The notes: a model not told the origin generated them from the sequence alone. DNA of 64,000 bases from an uncultured Eubacterium sp. (GCA_910583925.1 CAJTZJ010000010.1:1-64000); one strand, 5' to 3'; shown: positions 7,919 through 17,496, numbered from the stretch's first letter. Numbers and translations are program-made.

Positions 7919-8782
7919 ATGAATAATATAGTTGATATCGCTATTATCGGCAGCGGTCCTGCAGGAATATCTGCTGCACTTAATGCGCAAATCAGACATA
8001 AAAGCTTTTATCTTTTCGGCAGTGCCGATTTAAGTGATAAGGTTCAGCGTTCAGAATGTATTTCAAATTATCCGGCTTTTTATGATATAAGCGGTGAGGA
8101 TTTGAACAAAAAGCTTTCCGATCATTTGGATAAATCTGAAATTCCCGTAACTGAAAAAAGAATTACGGGAATTTACAATATGGGAAAATATTTTGCCCTG
8201 CTTTCGGATGAAGAGGAATTTGACGCTAAAACGATTATCCTTGCAACAGGGGTTGAAGCGGTGCGTCCTATTAAAGGAGAAAGAGAACTTCTTGGTAGGG
8301 GCGTTAGCTATTGTGCAACCTGTGACGGAAATCTGTATAAAGGAAAAACGATAGCTGTTATCTGTGATAATGCGCCTATGGAGGAAGAAGCTGAATATCT
8401 TGCAGAATTAGCAGGAAAGATATATTATCAGCCATTGTTTAAGGAAAGTAAATTCAGTGCTGATCATGTTGAAAAGCTGGCATCGCCCATAGTTGAGATT
8501 CTGGGGGAAGGGAAAATACGCGGTATTCGTTGCCGCGATGGTTCCGAAATAGAACTTGACGGCGTGTTTTTCCTTAAACAGTCAGTTTCACCTGCCGTTT
8601 TACTTCAACAGCTTGCAGTTGAGGATAATCATGTTGCAGTAGACAGAAATATGGCTACAAATATTAAGGGCTGCTTTGCAGCAGGGGATTGTACAGGCAC
8701 ACCATATCAAATAGTAAAAGCAGTTGGAGAGGGTAATATTGCCGCTCATTCAGCTTTTAAATATCTTTCTAATCAGGAGTAA
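7919..8782 (+). CDS. Thioredoxin-reductase-like FAD/NAD(P)H oxidoreductase
   Basis: 287 residues, the compact TrxB fold. FAD-binding GSGPAGISAA lies at 11-20, the redox pair Cys132/Cys135 in CATCDG, and the C-terminal FAD motif AAGDCTGTPYQIV near residue 245. The NAD(P)H domain lacks a clear GGGxSA loop (it reads AVICDNAPMEEEA at 146-158), so cofactor preference may differ from classical TrxB; no thioredoxin gene is next to it. It lies 4 bp before the M16C protease gene, so the two are co-transcribed. Confidence 0.85.
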   Translation: MNNIVDIAIIGSGPAGISAALNAQIRHKSFYLFGSADLSDKVQRSECISNYPAFYDISGEDLNKKLSDHLDKSEIPVTEKRITGIYNMGKYFALLSDEEEFDAKTIILATGVEAVRPIKGERELLGRGVSYCATCDGNLYKGKTIAVICDNAPMEEEAEYLAELAGKIYYQPLFKESKFSADHVEKLASPIVEILGEGKIRGIRCRDGSEIELDGVFFLKQSVSPAVLLQQLAVEDNHVAVDRNMATNIKGCFAAGDCTGTPYQIVKAVGEGNIAAHSAFKYLSNQE

Positions 8783-8786
8783 ATGA

Positions 8787-11663
8787 ATGAATATAGCTAA
8801 AGAAACAAAAATGTTCGGTTTTACCGTAAACAGAATAAGAACAAACGATGAAATAAACGGAACGCTGTATGAAATGAGCCATGATAAAACAGGTGCAGAG
8901 CTTTGCTGGCTTGATAACGGAGAGCAGAATAAGCTTTTTTCGGTAGCTTTCAAAACATTGCCGGAGGACAGTACGGGCGTTTTTCATATTCTTGAGCATT
9001 CCGTGCTTTGCGGTTCGGAAAAATATCCTGTTAAAGAGCCGTTTGTTGAACTTATGAAAAGCTCTATGAATACTTTTCTGAATGCTATGACCTATCCCGA
9101 TAAAACGGTTTATCCTATTTCCAGCCGTAATGATAAGGATTTTCTTAATCTTACATCAGTTTATCTTGATGCGGTTTTTGCACCAAAAATTCTTGAAAAT
9201 CCGAATATCTTTTATCAGGAAGGAATTCATATTGAACTTGATGAGGAAAATTCTGCTTATAAGGGTGTAGTTTTTAACGAAATGAAGGGTGCAATGTCCG
9301 GTGTTGATGACAGAATAGAACAGGGAATAAACAGCCTTCTTTTTCCTGATAATTGTTATCGTTTTAATTCAGGCGGAGATCCTGCCGTAATTCCTGATTT
9401 AACCTATAATCAGTTTGTTGAAACCTATCGCAGATTCTATCATCCTTCCAATGCGCGTTTTTTCCTTGATGGAGATATTCCGATTGAAAAAACGCTTGAA
9501 ATGATACATTCCTATCTTGAAAAATATGATAAAAGTTATAAGCTTCCTGTTCTTTCAATGCAAAAGCCTGTTTCCAATGAGGGTACGGCTTATTATGAAA
9601 TTGACGATTGCCAAAACAGTGATAAAAAATCAGTTTTAGCTATCGGTAAAATTATCGGAGCATATGAAGAAAAGGAAAAGATATTTGCCGCAAAGGTTTT
9701 GTGTGATGTTCTTGCTGATTCCAATGAATCTCCACTGAAGAGAGCAGTATTGTCATCGGGTATTGCCGAAGATATGGAAATGATGGTTATGGATGGCCTT
9801 GCTCAACCGTATCTTTTAATTCTTGCAAGGAATATGAAAGATTCCGACAGTGCAAAAATAATTGAAATTATAAAGGAAACCATCAAACAGCTTGTGTCTG
9901 ACGGGCTCGATAAAAAATCCGTTTTAGCTTCAATAAACCGATATGCGTTCCATTCCAAGCAACTTCCTGAGCCTCAGGGACTTTACAGAGCTACATTTGC
10001 ACTGAATAGCTGGCTTTACGGCGGCGATCCCATGCGTTATCTTACAAATGACGAAGCAATTGATGCACTTAAAAAAATGGCTGAAACAGATAAGTTTGAA
10101 AAATTAATGGAAGAACTGTTGCTTGATGACAGCGGAAAAGCAGTTCTTCATATGCTTCCGTCCGCAACCTTGGGAAGCGAAGAACGGAAAACGGAAGAAA
10201 ACCGCATTCAGTCCGAAATTTCTGCTTTAACCGAGGAAGAAAAAAAGCAGCTTGTTCATCAGAACGAAGAGCTTAATTCCTGGCAACAGACTCCTGATTC
10301 AGCGAGTGCTCTTGAAACACTTCCTGTTCTTTCTTTAAGCGAAGTCAGCGATATGCCCGAGCTTATCAAAACTGTTGAAAATTGTGAAAACAGAGTAAAA
10401 CTTCTTTACCATCCGATTAACACAAACGGTATTGTTTATCTTTCAATGTATTTTCCCTTAACGGTTTTCAGTCTTTCGGAGCTTACAAAGCTATCCTTTT
10501 TTTCGTCACTTTTCGGAGAATTTCCAACTGAAAATTATTCTGTGACAGAGCTTCAACAGAATATAAAAACATATATCGGCAGCCTTTCGTTTGGCTTGGA
10601 GGTTTTTGGTAAAGATAATCAGACCCAAACATGTACACCGTATTTGACAGTTCGTGCAGGAATTCTTGAAGAAAATCTTTCAACTGCCAAAGCGCTTATA
10701 GGAGAGGTTTTAACTAAATCTGAATTTGATGATATCAATAAAATCAAAGAAATCGTTATGCAAACATATGAAATGGCCCGTCAATCGGCAATAAGCAGCG
10801 GTCATTCCTTAGGTATTGGCGCAGTTCAGGCTCAATACAGTGCAAAGGGTGCGGTTAATGAAGCAATAAACGGTTATTCTTCAATGAGATTTCTCCATGA
10901 TTTTGCAGATGATTTCAATGGTATGGTTCATGGGTTTATGTCTCTTGTAAACAGAGTTAAAGCTGAAGCTATATGCAAAGCAAATCTTATTGTAAGTATA
11001 ACATCCTCAGAAAACATTTCTGTTTCCGATTTGCTTTCAAAAATTCCGAATGGAAATGAAATGCCGAAAAAGGCTGAATATAAAACCGCTCTTCCAAAAA
11101 GAATGGGTATTCGCATTCCTGCACAGATTGCCTTTGCAGTTAAAGGGTATCATCTTTTAAATACTGATACAAAAATGAATGGCTCTTTAAGAATTGCATC
11201 TAATATTATTTCTTTGGATTATCTTTGGAATATTATAAGGGTTCAAGGAGGAGCATATGGTGCCGGTTTCCCTGTTGGAAGAGATGGCGGTATGGTCTGT
11301 TATTCTTATCGGGATCCTTCTCCGGCTCGTTCTTTGCGGGTGTATGATGCTTTATCTGATTTTATTTGTGATTTCTGCGAAAGCGAAGATGATCCGGATA
11401 AATTTATCATTTCAGCTATTGCGGCAACAGAACCGCTGAGAACACCTGCTGATCAGGGAACAGTTGCAGATGATTTTTGGTTTTCGGGCGTTACGGATGA
11501 AGACAGGATTTTAACCCGCCGCCAGATGCTTTCTTCTAACCGTGAAGCACTTATCAAGTGGTGTTCTGTATTGGATAAGCTGGCAGAAGATGGTGCAGTT
11601 TGCGTTGTCGGATATGACGCTGCTCTTGCTGAATGTGAGAATCTTGAAATCTGTGAGCTTTGA
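8787..11663 (+). CDS. M16C zinc metallopeptidase (presequence-protease type)
   Basis: 958 residues, the length of PreP/Cym1-like M16C enzymes, which form one chain of two halves closing around short unstructured peptides. The inverted zinc motif HxxEH is at His67, Glu70 and His71 in FHILEHSVLCGSEKYP. The following PFVELMKSSMNTFLNAMTYPDKT is the family's conserved run. The third zinc ligand is expected near ENSAYKGVVFNEMKGAMS, where a Glu follows in proper order. No signal peptide, so cytoplasmic peptide clearance is likely. Preceded by a flavoprotein gene (4 bp) and followed 30 bp later by the cyuA-like gene. Confidence 0.93.
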   Translation: MNIAKETKMFGFTVNRIRTNDEINGTLYEMSHDKTGAELCWLDNGEQNKLFSVAFKTLPEDSTGVFHILEHSVLCGSEKYPVKEPFVELMKSSMNTFLNAMTYPDKTVYPISSRNDKDFLNLTSVYLDAVFAPKILENPNIFYQEGIHIELDEENSAYKGVVFNEMKGAMSGVDDRIEQGINSLLFPDNCYRFNSGGDPAVIPDLTYNQFVETYRRFYHPSNARFFLDGDIPIEKTLEMIHSYLEKYDKSYKLPVLSMQKPVSNEGTAYYEIDDCQNSDKKSVLAIGKIIGAYEEKEKIFAAKVLCDVLADSNESPLKRAVLSSGIAEDMEMMVMDGLAQPYLLILARNMKDSDSAKIIEIIKETIKQLVSDGLDKKSVLASINRYAFHSKQLPEPQGLYRATFALNSWLYGGDPMRYLTNDEAIDALKKMAETDKFEKLMEELLLDDSGKAVLHMLPSATLGSEERKTEENRIQSEISALTEEEKKQLVHQNEELNSWQQTPDSASALETLPVLSLSEVSDMPELIKTVENCENRVKLLYHPINTNGIVYLSMYFPLTVFSLSELTKLSFFSSLFGEFPTENYSVTELQQNIKTYIGSLSFGLEVFGKDNQTQTCTPYLTVRAGILEENLSTAKALIGEVLTKSEFDDINKIKEIVMQTYEMARQSAISSGHSLGIGAVQAQYSAKGAVNEAINGYSSMRFLHDFADDFNGMVHGFMSLVNRVKAEAICKANLIVSITSSENISVSDLLSKIPNGNEMPKKAEYKTALPKRMGIRIPAQIAFAVKGYHLLNTDTKMNGSLRIASNIISLDYLWNIIRVQGGAYGAGFPVGRDGGMVCYSYRDPSPARSLRVYDALSDFICDFCESEDDPDKFIISAIAATEPLRTPADQGTVADDFWFSGVTDEDRILTRRQMLSSNREALIKWCSVLDKLAEDGAVCVVGYDAALAECENLEICEL

Positions 11664-11693
11664 TTTGCTGTTTAATAATGTAGGAGAATTAAA

Positions 11694-12961
11694 ATGTTGA
11701 ACGAAGAAATATCAAAGGTATATATTGATATTTTAAAAGAAGAATTAGTACCTGCAATGGGCTGTACAGAGCCTGTTGCAGTGGCTTTTGCAGGTGCTCT
11801 TGCAAGAAAAACGCTTGGTAAACAGCCCGAAGCAGTAAGACTTACTGTCAGCGGAAATATTATTAAAAATGTAAAAAGTGTTATTGTTCCGCACACGGGT
11901 GGCAGAAGAGAGCTACATACGGCTGTGGCAGCAGGCATCTGCTGCGGAAATCCTGACAGAAAATTAGAGGTTATTTCTGAAGCCGATGATGAGCAAATCG
12001 GTCTAATAGATAAATTTCTTGACAGTGCTGAAATTTCTGTTGCAAAATCCGATGCAAACAATTCCTTTGATATTCAGGTGGCGGTTTATGAAGGAAATAA
12101 CAGTGCATATGTTCGTATTATCGGTAATCATACAAATGTTGTTTACATTAAAAAAACGATGAAGTGTTGTTTGATAAGCCCTTTTCGGATGATGTAATAC
12201 ATACTCCCGAAAACAGAAAGCTTTTGAATGTTAGGGATATTGTTTCGTTTGCCGACGAGGTTGAAATTAAGGATGTTTGGGATATTTTAAAAAGGCAGAT
12301 AGTATATAATACGGCAATTTCCAACGCCGGAATGCATGAGAATTATGGTGCAGGCATAGGTAAAATTTTAATTCGCTCTTACGGGAACAGTGTTCAGAAT
12401 CGTGCAAAGGCATATGCTGCTGCCGGTTCGGATGCAAGAATGAATGGTTGTGAATTGCCTGTTGTTATGAATTCAGGCAGCGGAAATCAGGGCATAACTG
12501 CTTCTATTCCTGTTATTGTTTATGCAAAGGAGTGCAATGTATCTGATGAAATGCTGTATCGTGCTTTAATTGTTTCAAATCTTGTAACGATTCATTTGAA
12601 AACAGGTATAGGCAGTCTGTCCGCTTATTGCGGGGCAATAAGTGCCGGAGCCGGGGCAGGTATATGCTATCTTTATGGAGGGCATTATGATGAAATTGCA
12701 CACACAATTGTCAACGCACTTGCCATAAATTCGGGTATGCTTTGTGATGGTGCAAAAGCAAACTGTGCGGCAAAAACTGCGTCTGCGGTTGTATCCGGGC
12801 TTCTCGGTATGCAGATGTATATGCACGATAGTCAGTTTTATGACGGGGATCGTCTTGTAGCTAAGGGTGTTGAAAACACGATTAAAGCCGTCAGCACGGT
12901 TGCAAGAAATGGTATGCATGAAACGGATAATGAAATTATTCAGTTTATGATAAAAGAATAA
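11694..12961 (+). pseudogene. CyuA/YhaM-family (UPF0597) L-cysteine desulfidase-like gene, frameshifted
   Basis: Two overlapping frames together make one UPF0597 protein: the first (11694-12197) has AMGCTEPVAVAFAGALA, the second (to 12961) has NSGSGNQGITASIPV, KTGIGSLSAYCGAISAGAG and CDGAKANCAAK, the Cys-rich Fe-S and catalytic motifs. The frame breaks at the run of seven A at 12150-12156: with eight A the protein would read on as IKKNDEVLFDKPF. In the family the enzyme breaks cysteine down to pyruvate, ammonia and sulfide. The break may be a real mutation, a sequencing error in the homopolymer, or corrected by slippage on the A run. Confidence 0.85.
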
Positions 12962-12992
12962 TGAAATGATTTATCAATCTATAAAATCCAAT

Positions 12993-13028
12993 AAAGGGTG
13001 TGTTGTAAAAAATTACAACACACCCTTT
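12993..13028. terminator. Bidirectional intrinsic terminator
   Basis: A perfect 16-bp stem (12993-13008 with 13013-13028) closes on a four-A loop between two converging genes. It contains GGGTGTGTTG and its complement. Confidence 0.85.
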
Positions 13029-13036
13029 ATATATTA

Positions 13037-13366
13037 TTATCTGTTTTGTTCTCCCCAGGTACACATCTGATCTAAAATAGGAATTAATGATTTTCCTCTT
13101 TCTGTTAAACTGTATTCAACCTTTGGCGGTATCTGCGGATATTCTTCCCGATGTACCAAGCCGTCTGCCTCAAGCTCTTTTAAAGTTACGCTTAATGTTT
13201 TATACGAAATAGTGCCGATATATTTTTTCATTTCATTAAACCGCACTACACCATATCCCATAAGGGTATATAGTATAAACATTTTATATTTTCCCTGTAT
13301 CAAGGACATGGTGTAATTAAATCCCGTGTCCTCTAATTTGGCATTCTGAATACATTCCAAACTCAT
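13037..13366 (-). CDS. HxlR-family transcriptional regulator
   Basis: 109 residues, a single winged-helix domain with the HxlR signature around GKYKMFILYTLMGYGVVRFNEMKK, TLKELEADGLVHR and VEYSLTERGKSL. Cys5 near the N-terminus corresponds in position to the redox-sensitive cysteine of YodB/QsrR-type members, which sense quinones and other electrophiles. The gene is divergent from a flavin-dependent reductase gene, which is the usual target of such regulators. Redox sensing is inferred from the Cys position. Confidence 0.88.
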   Translation of the reverse strand: MSLECIQNAKLEDTGFNYTMSLIQGKYKMFILYTLMGYGVVRFNEMKKYIGTISYKTLSVTLKELEADGLVHREEYPQIPPKVEYSLTERGKSLIPILDQMCTWGEQNR

Positions 13367-13385
13367 TTTTACACTTTCCTTTAGG

Positions 13386-13400
13386 TAAGTATTTAACTTA
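13386..13400. promoter_or_regulatory. Inverted repeat TAAGT-N5-ACTTA, candidate HxlR operator
   Basis: The palindrome lies 20 bp upstream of the hxlR-type start and in the shared divergent region, so binding could repress its own gene and affect the reductase gene. Confidence 0.45.
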
Positions 13401-13430
13401 AAAGACAGTATCGCACTTTAATGGCAGTAC

Positions 13431-13458
13431 TTGTTTTTCGTTTTATTTACAATATAAT
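13431..13458 (+). promoter_or_regulatory. Promoter of the flavin reductase gene
   Basis: TTGTTT (13431-13436), a 16-bp spacer and TATAAT (13453-13458), about 60 bp upstream of the start codon. Confidence 0.5.
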
Positions 13459-13521
13459 TATAGTGCAGTGTAAGATGAAAGTCAATCTTATACATCATTA
13501 TATAGTTTGGAGGATTTATTT

Positions 13522-14079
13522 ATGGGGAAGAAAATAGTTATTCTTAATGGAAGTCCGAGAAAGAACGGCAATACATCGGAATTAACTGCTTTTTTCAGAA
13601 AAGGAGCAGAGAAAAATGAAAATACAGTTACCGAATTTTTTCTTGGCGATATGAACATAAATGGCTGTAAGGGATGCTTTGGCGGTGGAAAGAATTGCGA
13701 AAGTCCTTGTGTTCAGAAGGATGATATGGAAAAAATTTATCCTGTTTATATAGAGGCAGATATTGTAGTTCTTGCATCGCCATTGTATTATTGGACAATA
13801 AGCGGACAGTTAAAACGCGCTTTTGACAGGCTTTTTGCAGTTGCCGAATGTGATCCGAATTACCGCAATCCGAAAAAGGAAAGCATTTTTATTATGGCGG
13901 CAGAGGGACATGGTTTTGAAGAAAGCGAATACTGGTATGATCGCTTGGAAAAACATCTTGGATGGAAAAGCTTAGGAAAGGTACTCTGCGGCGGTGTTAT
14001 GGCATCCGGCGATATTCATCATACGGATGAGGGGAAAGCAAAGCTCGAAATGGCGTATAAATTGGGAACAGCAATTTAG
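13522..14079 (+). CDS. NAD(P)H-dependent FMN reductase, flavodoxin fold
   Basis: 185 residues from the ATG at 13522, which has GGAGG at 13509-13513; the frame start at 13507 lacks a site. The N-terminal LNGSPRKNGNT loop binds the FMN phosphate and LASPLYYWTISGQLKRAFDR is the second FMN loop of the WrbA/iron-sulfur flavoprotein group. A Cys cluster C-x6-C-x3-C (GCKGCFGGGKNCESPC) resembles the compact Fe-S motif of iron-sulfur flavoproteins. Likely reduces quinones, nitro compounds or other electrophiles under control of the divergent HxlR regulator. Confidence 0.88.
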   Translation: MGKKIVILNGSPRKNGNTSELTAFFRKGAEKNENTVTEFFLGDMNINGCKGCFGGGKNCESPCVQKDDMEKIYPVYIEADIVVLASPLYYWTISGQLKRAFDRLFAVAECDPNYRNPKKESIFIMAAEGHGFEESEYWYDRLEKHLGWKSLGKVLCGGVMASGDIHHTDEGKAKLEMAYKLGTAI

Positions 14080-14085
14080 TTCATT

Positions 14086-14132
14086 AAAAGAGGCAGTGAT
14101 ACTATAAATCTGATAGTATCACTGCCTCTTTT
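14086..14132. terminator. Bidirectional intrinsic terminator
   Basis: A perfect 20-bp stem (14086-14105 with 14113-14132) with a 7-nt loop and A/T-rich flanks separates the reductase gene from the converging zinc-ribbon gene. Confidence 0.88.
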
Positions 14133-14149
14133 TGATTGGCTGCCGAGGT

Positions 14150-14506
14150 TTACTTTTCTTTTTTGTAAGTTTTGCTGCAGTCTTTGCAGGTTATTTCCAA
14201 TTCATAGTTTTTAAGCTTTTTATCTAATATTGTAATTAACGGTGAGCTATCTTCTGGACAGCAAAGTCTGTTCTTTATTGTAATCAGCTCATTGTCAGTA
14301 TTATGACCATCCTTACTGTCTTCAAAGTCAATTAAGGCACTGCCGTGGTTTCCGCAATTGCATTCATAATGCAAAATCAGCTTATCATAAGTTGCGTAGC
14401 ATAAATAGCCTATGTTTTCATTACACTCCGTGCAATACATCCAGCCTCCGTAATTTGCCGCAAGCCTTGTTCTTGTCAGTTCCTTGTTTTTTATTGTTCT
14501 TGCCAT
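14150..14506 (-). CDS. Zinc-ribbon protein of unknown function
   Basis: 118 residues. Four Cys groups (CTEC near residue 25, CNCG near 49, CCPE near 83, CKDC near 108) would form two zinc ribbons, one per half. Charged, no membrane segment or signal peptide. AGGAG lies upstream of the ATG. Two treble or ribbon knuckles point to nucleic-acid or protein contact. Not recognised beyond this; it stands alone. Confidence 0.7.
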   Translation of the reverse strand: MARTIKNKELTRTRLAANYGGWMYCTECNENIGYLCYATYDKLILHYECNCGNHGSALIDFEDSKDGHNTDNELITIKNRLCCPEDSSPLITILDKKLKNYELEITCKDCSKTYKKEK

Positions 14507-14598
14507 ATTTGTTTCTCCTTTTTATTTAAATGTATATCCATTCTGTAAAGAATGATGATATTTGAAAGTTTTGAATCGGAATTTTGATTTTATAATTA

Positions 14599-14627
14599 TT
14601 TACAATGTTTTATAAATATGCTATTCT
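14599..14627 (+). promoter_or_regulatory. Promoter of the GH123/choloylglycine hydrolase pair
   Basis: TTTACA (14599-14604), a 17-bp spacer and TATTCT (14622-14627); the predicted transcript starts near 14634, about 23 bp before the start codon. Confidence 0.55.
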
Positions 14628-14656
14628 AAAATAAAATGATTGAAAGAGGATATATT

Positions 14657-16483
14657 ATGAAAACTTATATCAGTGATGATGCTTCAAAGGATATCAATTC
14701 CGGTTTTAAAGATTTTGATGCAGTTTATGTTAATAATGCAGATCAATATCAGAAAAAAGATTATGAGCGTTTATTAAATACCGAAAAGAATAAAAGCATA
14801 GAGCTTTGGGCATGGAAAAATGATAAAGCTGCTGCTGAATTTGCAGTTTTATGTGCGAAGGATATTAAGAATGTAACCCTTACAGCCTCTGATTTATCAG
14901 GAAATGCAGGTGTTATATCATCTTCAAAGGTTCAGCTTGCATTTATCAAGGATGTTAAGGCATACACAGGTCATGCAGGCTGGTATGCAAATAATCCAAA
15001 AAACATAATGCCCAGAGGTAAGAGAGAATATTACCCTGAGGTTATTTATTCCGATGCACCGGTTTCCGTTGCCAAAGATGATTTTCAGCTGGTATGGCTG
15101 GAGGTTTCAACAGATAAGGATACCAAAGCAGGACTTTATAACGGCGCAATTACTGTTTCGGCAGAAAATACAGAAAAAACGGTAACACTGAATTATTCAA
15201 TTGAGATTTTGGATTTAATAATGCCTGAACCTGAAAATTATAGGTTTGATGTTGAATATTGGAGTCATCCTTATAATGTTGCATACTATTATGATGTTGA
15301 ACCATTTTCGGATAAGCATATTCATATATTAAAACAGCATATGCTGCTTTACAAAAGTCTTGGCGGTCATGCGATTACCGCAAGTATTGTTGAGGAAGCA
15401 TGGGGTGGTCAAACTTATGGCGGCGGCAATACCATTCATTATCCGTCAATGATAAAATGGATAAAAAAGGCTGATAAGGAATGGAACTTTGATTTTACTC
15501 ATTTTGATAAATGGGTAGAATTAAATAAATCCATAGGCATTGCAGATAAAATTATATGCTACAGTATGATGCCGTGGAACGGAATTATAAAATACTTTGA
15601 TGAATCAAAGCAAAAATATAAAAAAGTAAGGGTTAATCCCGCCCGTAAAAGCAATTATGAGAAAGTATGGCTTCCGTTTCTGAAAGCGTTTGTTAATCAT
15701 CTTGATGAAAAGAATTGGTTTGACAGTACATATATCGGCTTTGATGAACGCCGTAATATGGAAACGGCTCTTGATTTAATTGATATGGTACAGAATAAGG
15801 ACGGATTTGTACTGAAAAAATCTGCAGCATTTAATGATTTTAAACATAATGCGGCTGTTTTTAACCGATTGGATTATGCTTCTGTAGGACTTCAGCAGAT
15901 TCGTGATAATCTTCAGGATTTTAAAAATCAGGTAGAGCAGAGAAGAAGCAATAAGCAGGAAACAAGTATGTATACGGCAACAGAGCATGTTCCGAACAGC
16001 TTTACAAAATCAATACCTGTTGAAAGCTATTGGACAATGCTGTTTGCAGGTTCTCTGAACGCAACAGGCTTTCTCAGATGGGCATATGATGCATGGGTTG
16101 AAAATCCTTTGGAGGAATCTACGCACTGGTCTTTTCCGGCAGGAGATTGCTTCCTTGTTTATCCGTCATATAAAAATGAGAAATTTCCTGAAAGTAAGTT
16201 TACGCTTCGTTTGGCAAAGCTTGATGAAGGTGTTCGTGATGTGAATAAGCTTTATATGCTTCGTGAAAAATATCCTGAATTGCAATCTGAAATTGAAGAA
16301 TTATTTTCTTCGGTAAAAGGCAGCAAAGAAAACAGCTATGAGTTTAATACTGTTTCCAAAACAAACCTTTGGGGTCGTAAGGCAAAGTGGCTTACGGAAA
16401 ACGGCAAAAAGTCAATGATTTCTGATATGGAAAAAATCAAACATAGAATTTATGAGTTGTCAAGTCGTTGCAGGGAATTATAA
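14657..16483 (+). CDS. GH123-type (DUF4091) glycoside hydrolase
   Basis: 608 residues from the ATG at 14657 (site GAAAGAGGA). An N-terminal beta-rich domain is followed from about residue 190 by a catalytic barrel. The adjacent acidic pair Asp363-Glu364 in YIGFDERRNM matches the Asp-Glu pair used by GH123 beta-N-acetylgalactosaminidases for substrate-assisted catalysis. The C-terminal DUF4091 block contains ATGFLRWAYDAW and FTLRLAKLDEGVRDV. No signal peptide, so it probably acts on imported GalNAc-containing oligosaccharides. Substrate inferred from family. The next gene is 38 bp downstream and probably co-transcribed. Confidence 0.85.
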   Translation: MKTYISDDASKDINSGFKDFDAVYVNNADQYQKKDYERLLNTEKNKSIELWAWKNDKAAAEFAVLCAKDIKNVTLTASDLSGNAGVISSSKVQLAFIKDVKAYTGHAGWYANNPKNIMPRGKREYYPEVIYSDAPVSVAKDDFQLVWLEVSTDKDTKAGLYNGAITVSAENTEKTVTLNYSIEILDLIMPEPENYRFDVEYWSHPYNVAYYYDVEPFSDKHIHILKQHMLLYKSLGGHAITASIVEEAWGGQTYGGGNTIHYPSMIKWIKKADKEWNFDFTHFDKWVELNKSIGIADKIICYSMMPWNGIIKYFDESKQKYKKVRVNPARKSNYEKVWLPFLKAFVNHLDEKNWFDSTYIGFDERRNMETALDLIDMVQNKDGFVLKKSAAFNDFKHNAAVFNRLDYASVGLQQIRDNLQDFKNQVEQRRSNKQETSMYTATEHVPNSFTKSIPVESYWTMLFAGSLNATGFLRWAYDAWVENPLEESTHWSFPAGDCFLVYPSYKNEKFPESKFTLRLAKLDEGVRDVNKLYMLREKYPELQSEIEELFSSVKGSKENSYEFNTVSKTNLWGRKAKWLTENGKKSMISDMEKIKHRIYELSSRCREL

Positions 16484-16521
16484 TAGTAAATACATTTTTA
16501 CTATATAAAGGGGTTATATTT

Positions 16522-17496
16522 ATGTGTACGGCTGCAACCTATAAAACAAAGGATTTTTATTTTGGCAGAAATTTGGATTATGATTTTTCATATGGTGATG
16601 AGGTTACGATAACTCCAAGGAATTTTGAACTGAAATTCAGAGAAGAAAAAAGTATTAAAAATCATTATGCTATGATTGGTATGGCACATGTTGCCGAAGA
16701 TTGTCCGTTATATTATGATGCCGTTAATGAAAAAGGCTTAGGTATGGCAGGCTTGAATTTTGTGGATAATGCTGTGTACAGAGAAAGTGCTAATGATAAG
16801 GATAATATAACACACTTTGAATTTATTACTTGGATTTTAAGTCAATGTGCTACCGTAAGGGAAGCAAAAAACTTAGTGGAAAGAATAAATATTCTGAATA
16901 CGCCGTTTAATGATGAATTGCCTTTGGCTCAGCTGCATTGGATTATTTCGGACAGGGATGCTTCCGTAACAGTTGAATCAGTTGAAGCCGGAATCAGGAT
17001 ATATGAAAATCCCGTAGGCATTTTGACAAATAATCCGCCGTTTGATATGCAGATGTTTGCGTTGAATAATTATATGAATGTATCAGCCAAACCGCCTGAA
17101 AACAAATTTTCAAAGGTCTTGAATTTAAAAGAATACAGCCGCGGAATGGGTGCGCTTGGCTTGCCCGGAGATTTATCGTCACAATCCAGATTTGTCAGAG
17201 CCGCATTTGTTAAAATGAATTCCGTTTCAGGGGATAGCGAACAGGAAAGTGTAAGTCAGTTATTTCATATTCTCCATTCGGTTGATCAGCAAAGGGGTTG
17301 CTGTGATTTAGGTAATGGACAATATGAGATAACGATTTATACATCGTGCTGTAATGCGGATAAAGGAATTTATTATTATACAGCTTATAATAATCATCAG
17401 ATTACTGCTGTAGATATTCATAAGGAAAATTTGAACGGAGATAAACTGATAAGATATCCGTTAATCAAAGAAGAACAAATAAATATGCAGAATTAG
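16522..17496 (+). CDS. Choloylglycine hydrolase (bile salt hydrolase / penicillin V acylase family)
   Basis: 324 residues from the ATG at 16522, preceded by AAAGGGG; this start places the catalytic nucleophile at Cys2, exposed after Met removal. Arg16 and Asp19 in FGRNLDYD, ILTNNPPFDMQM and LPGDLSSQSRFVRAAF (the conserved active-site Arg) follow the bile salt hydrolase pattern. The upstream frame to 16468 is rejected because it would bury Cys2. In the gut these enzymes deconjugate glycine- or taurine-bile acids; penicillin V or N-acyl-homoserine lactone acylase activity cannot be excluded. Intracellular, no signal peptide. Confidence 0.92.
   Translation: MCTAATYKTKDFYFGRNLDYDFSYGDEVTITPRNFELKFREEKSIKNHYAMIGMAHVAEDCPLYYDAVNEKGLGMAGLNFVDNAVYRESANDKDNITHFEFITWILSQCATVREAKNLVERINILNTPFNDELPLAQLHWIISDRDASVTVESVEAGIRIYENPVGILTNNPPFDMQMFALNNYMNVSAKPPENKFSKVLNLKEYSRGMGALGLPGDLSSQSRFVRAAFVKMNSVSGDSEQESVSQLFHILHSVDQQRGCCDLGNGQYEITIYTSCCNADKGIYYYTAYNNHQITAVDIHKENLNGDKLIRYPLIKEEQINMQN

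Noticed and set aside
12150..12166. Programmed -1 frameshift in the cyuA-like gene
   Set aside because: The A7 run could slip, but no upstream Shine-Dalgarno-like stimulator or stable downstream hairpin is evident and the family does not use recoding. Kept as a mutation or sequencing error.
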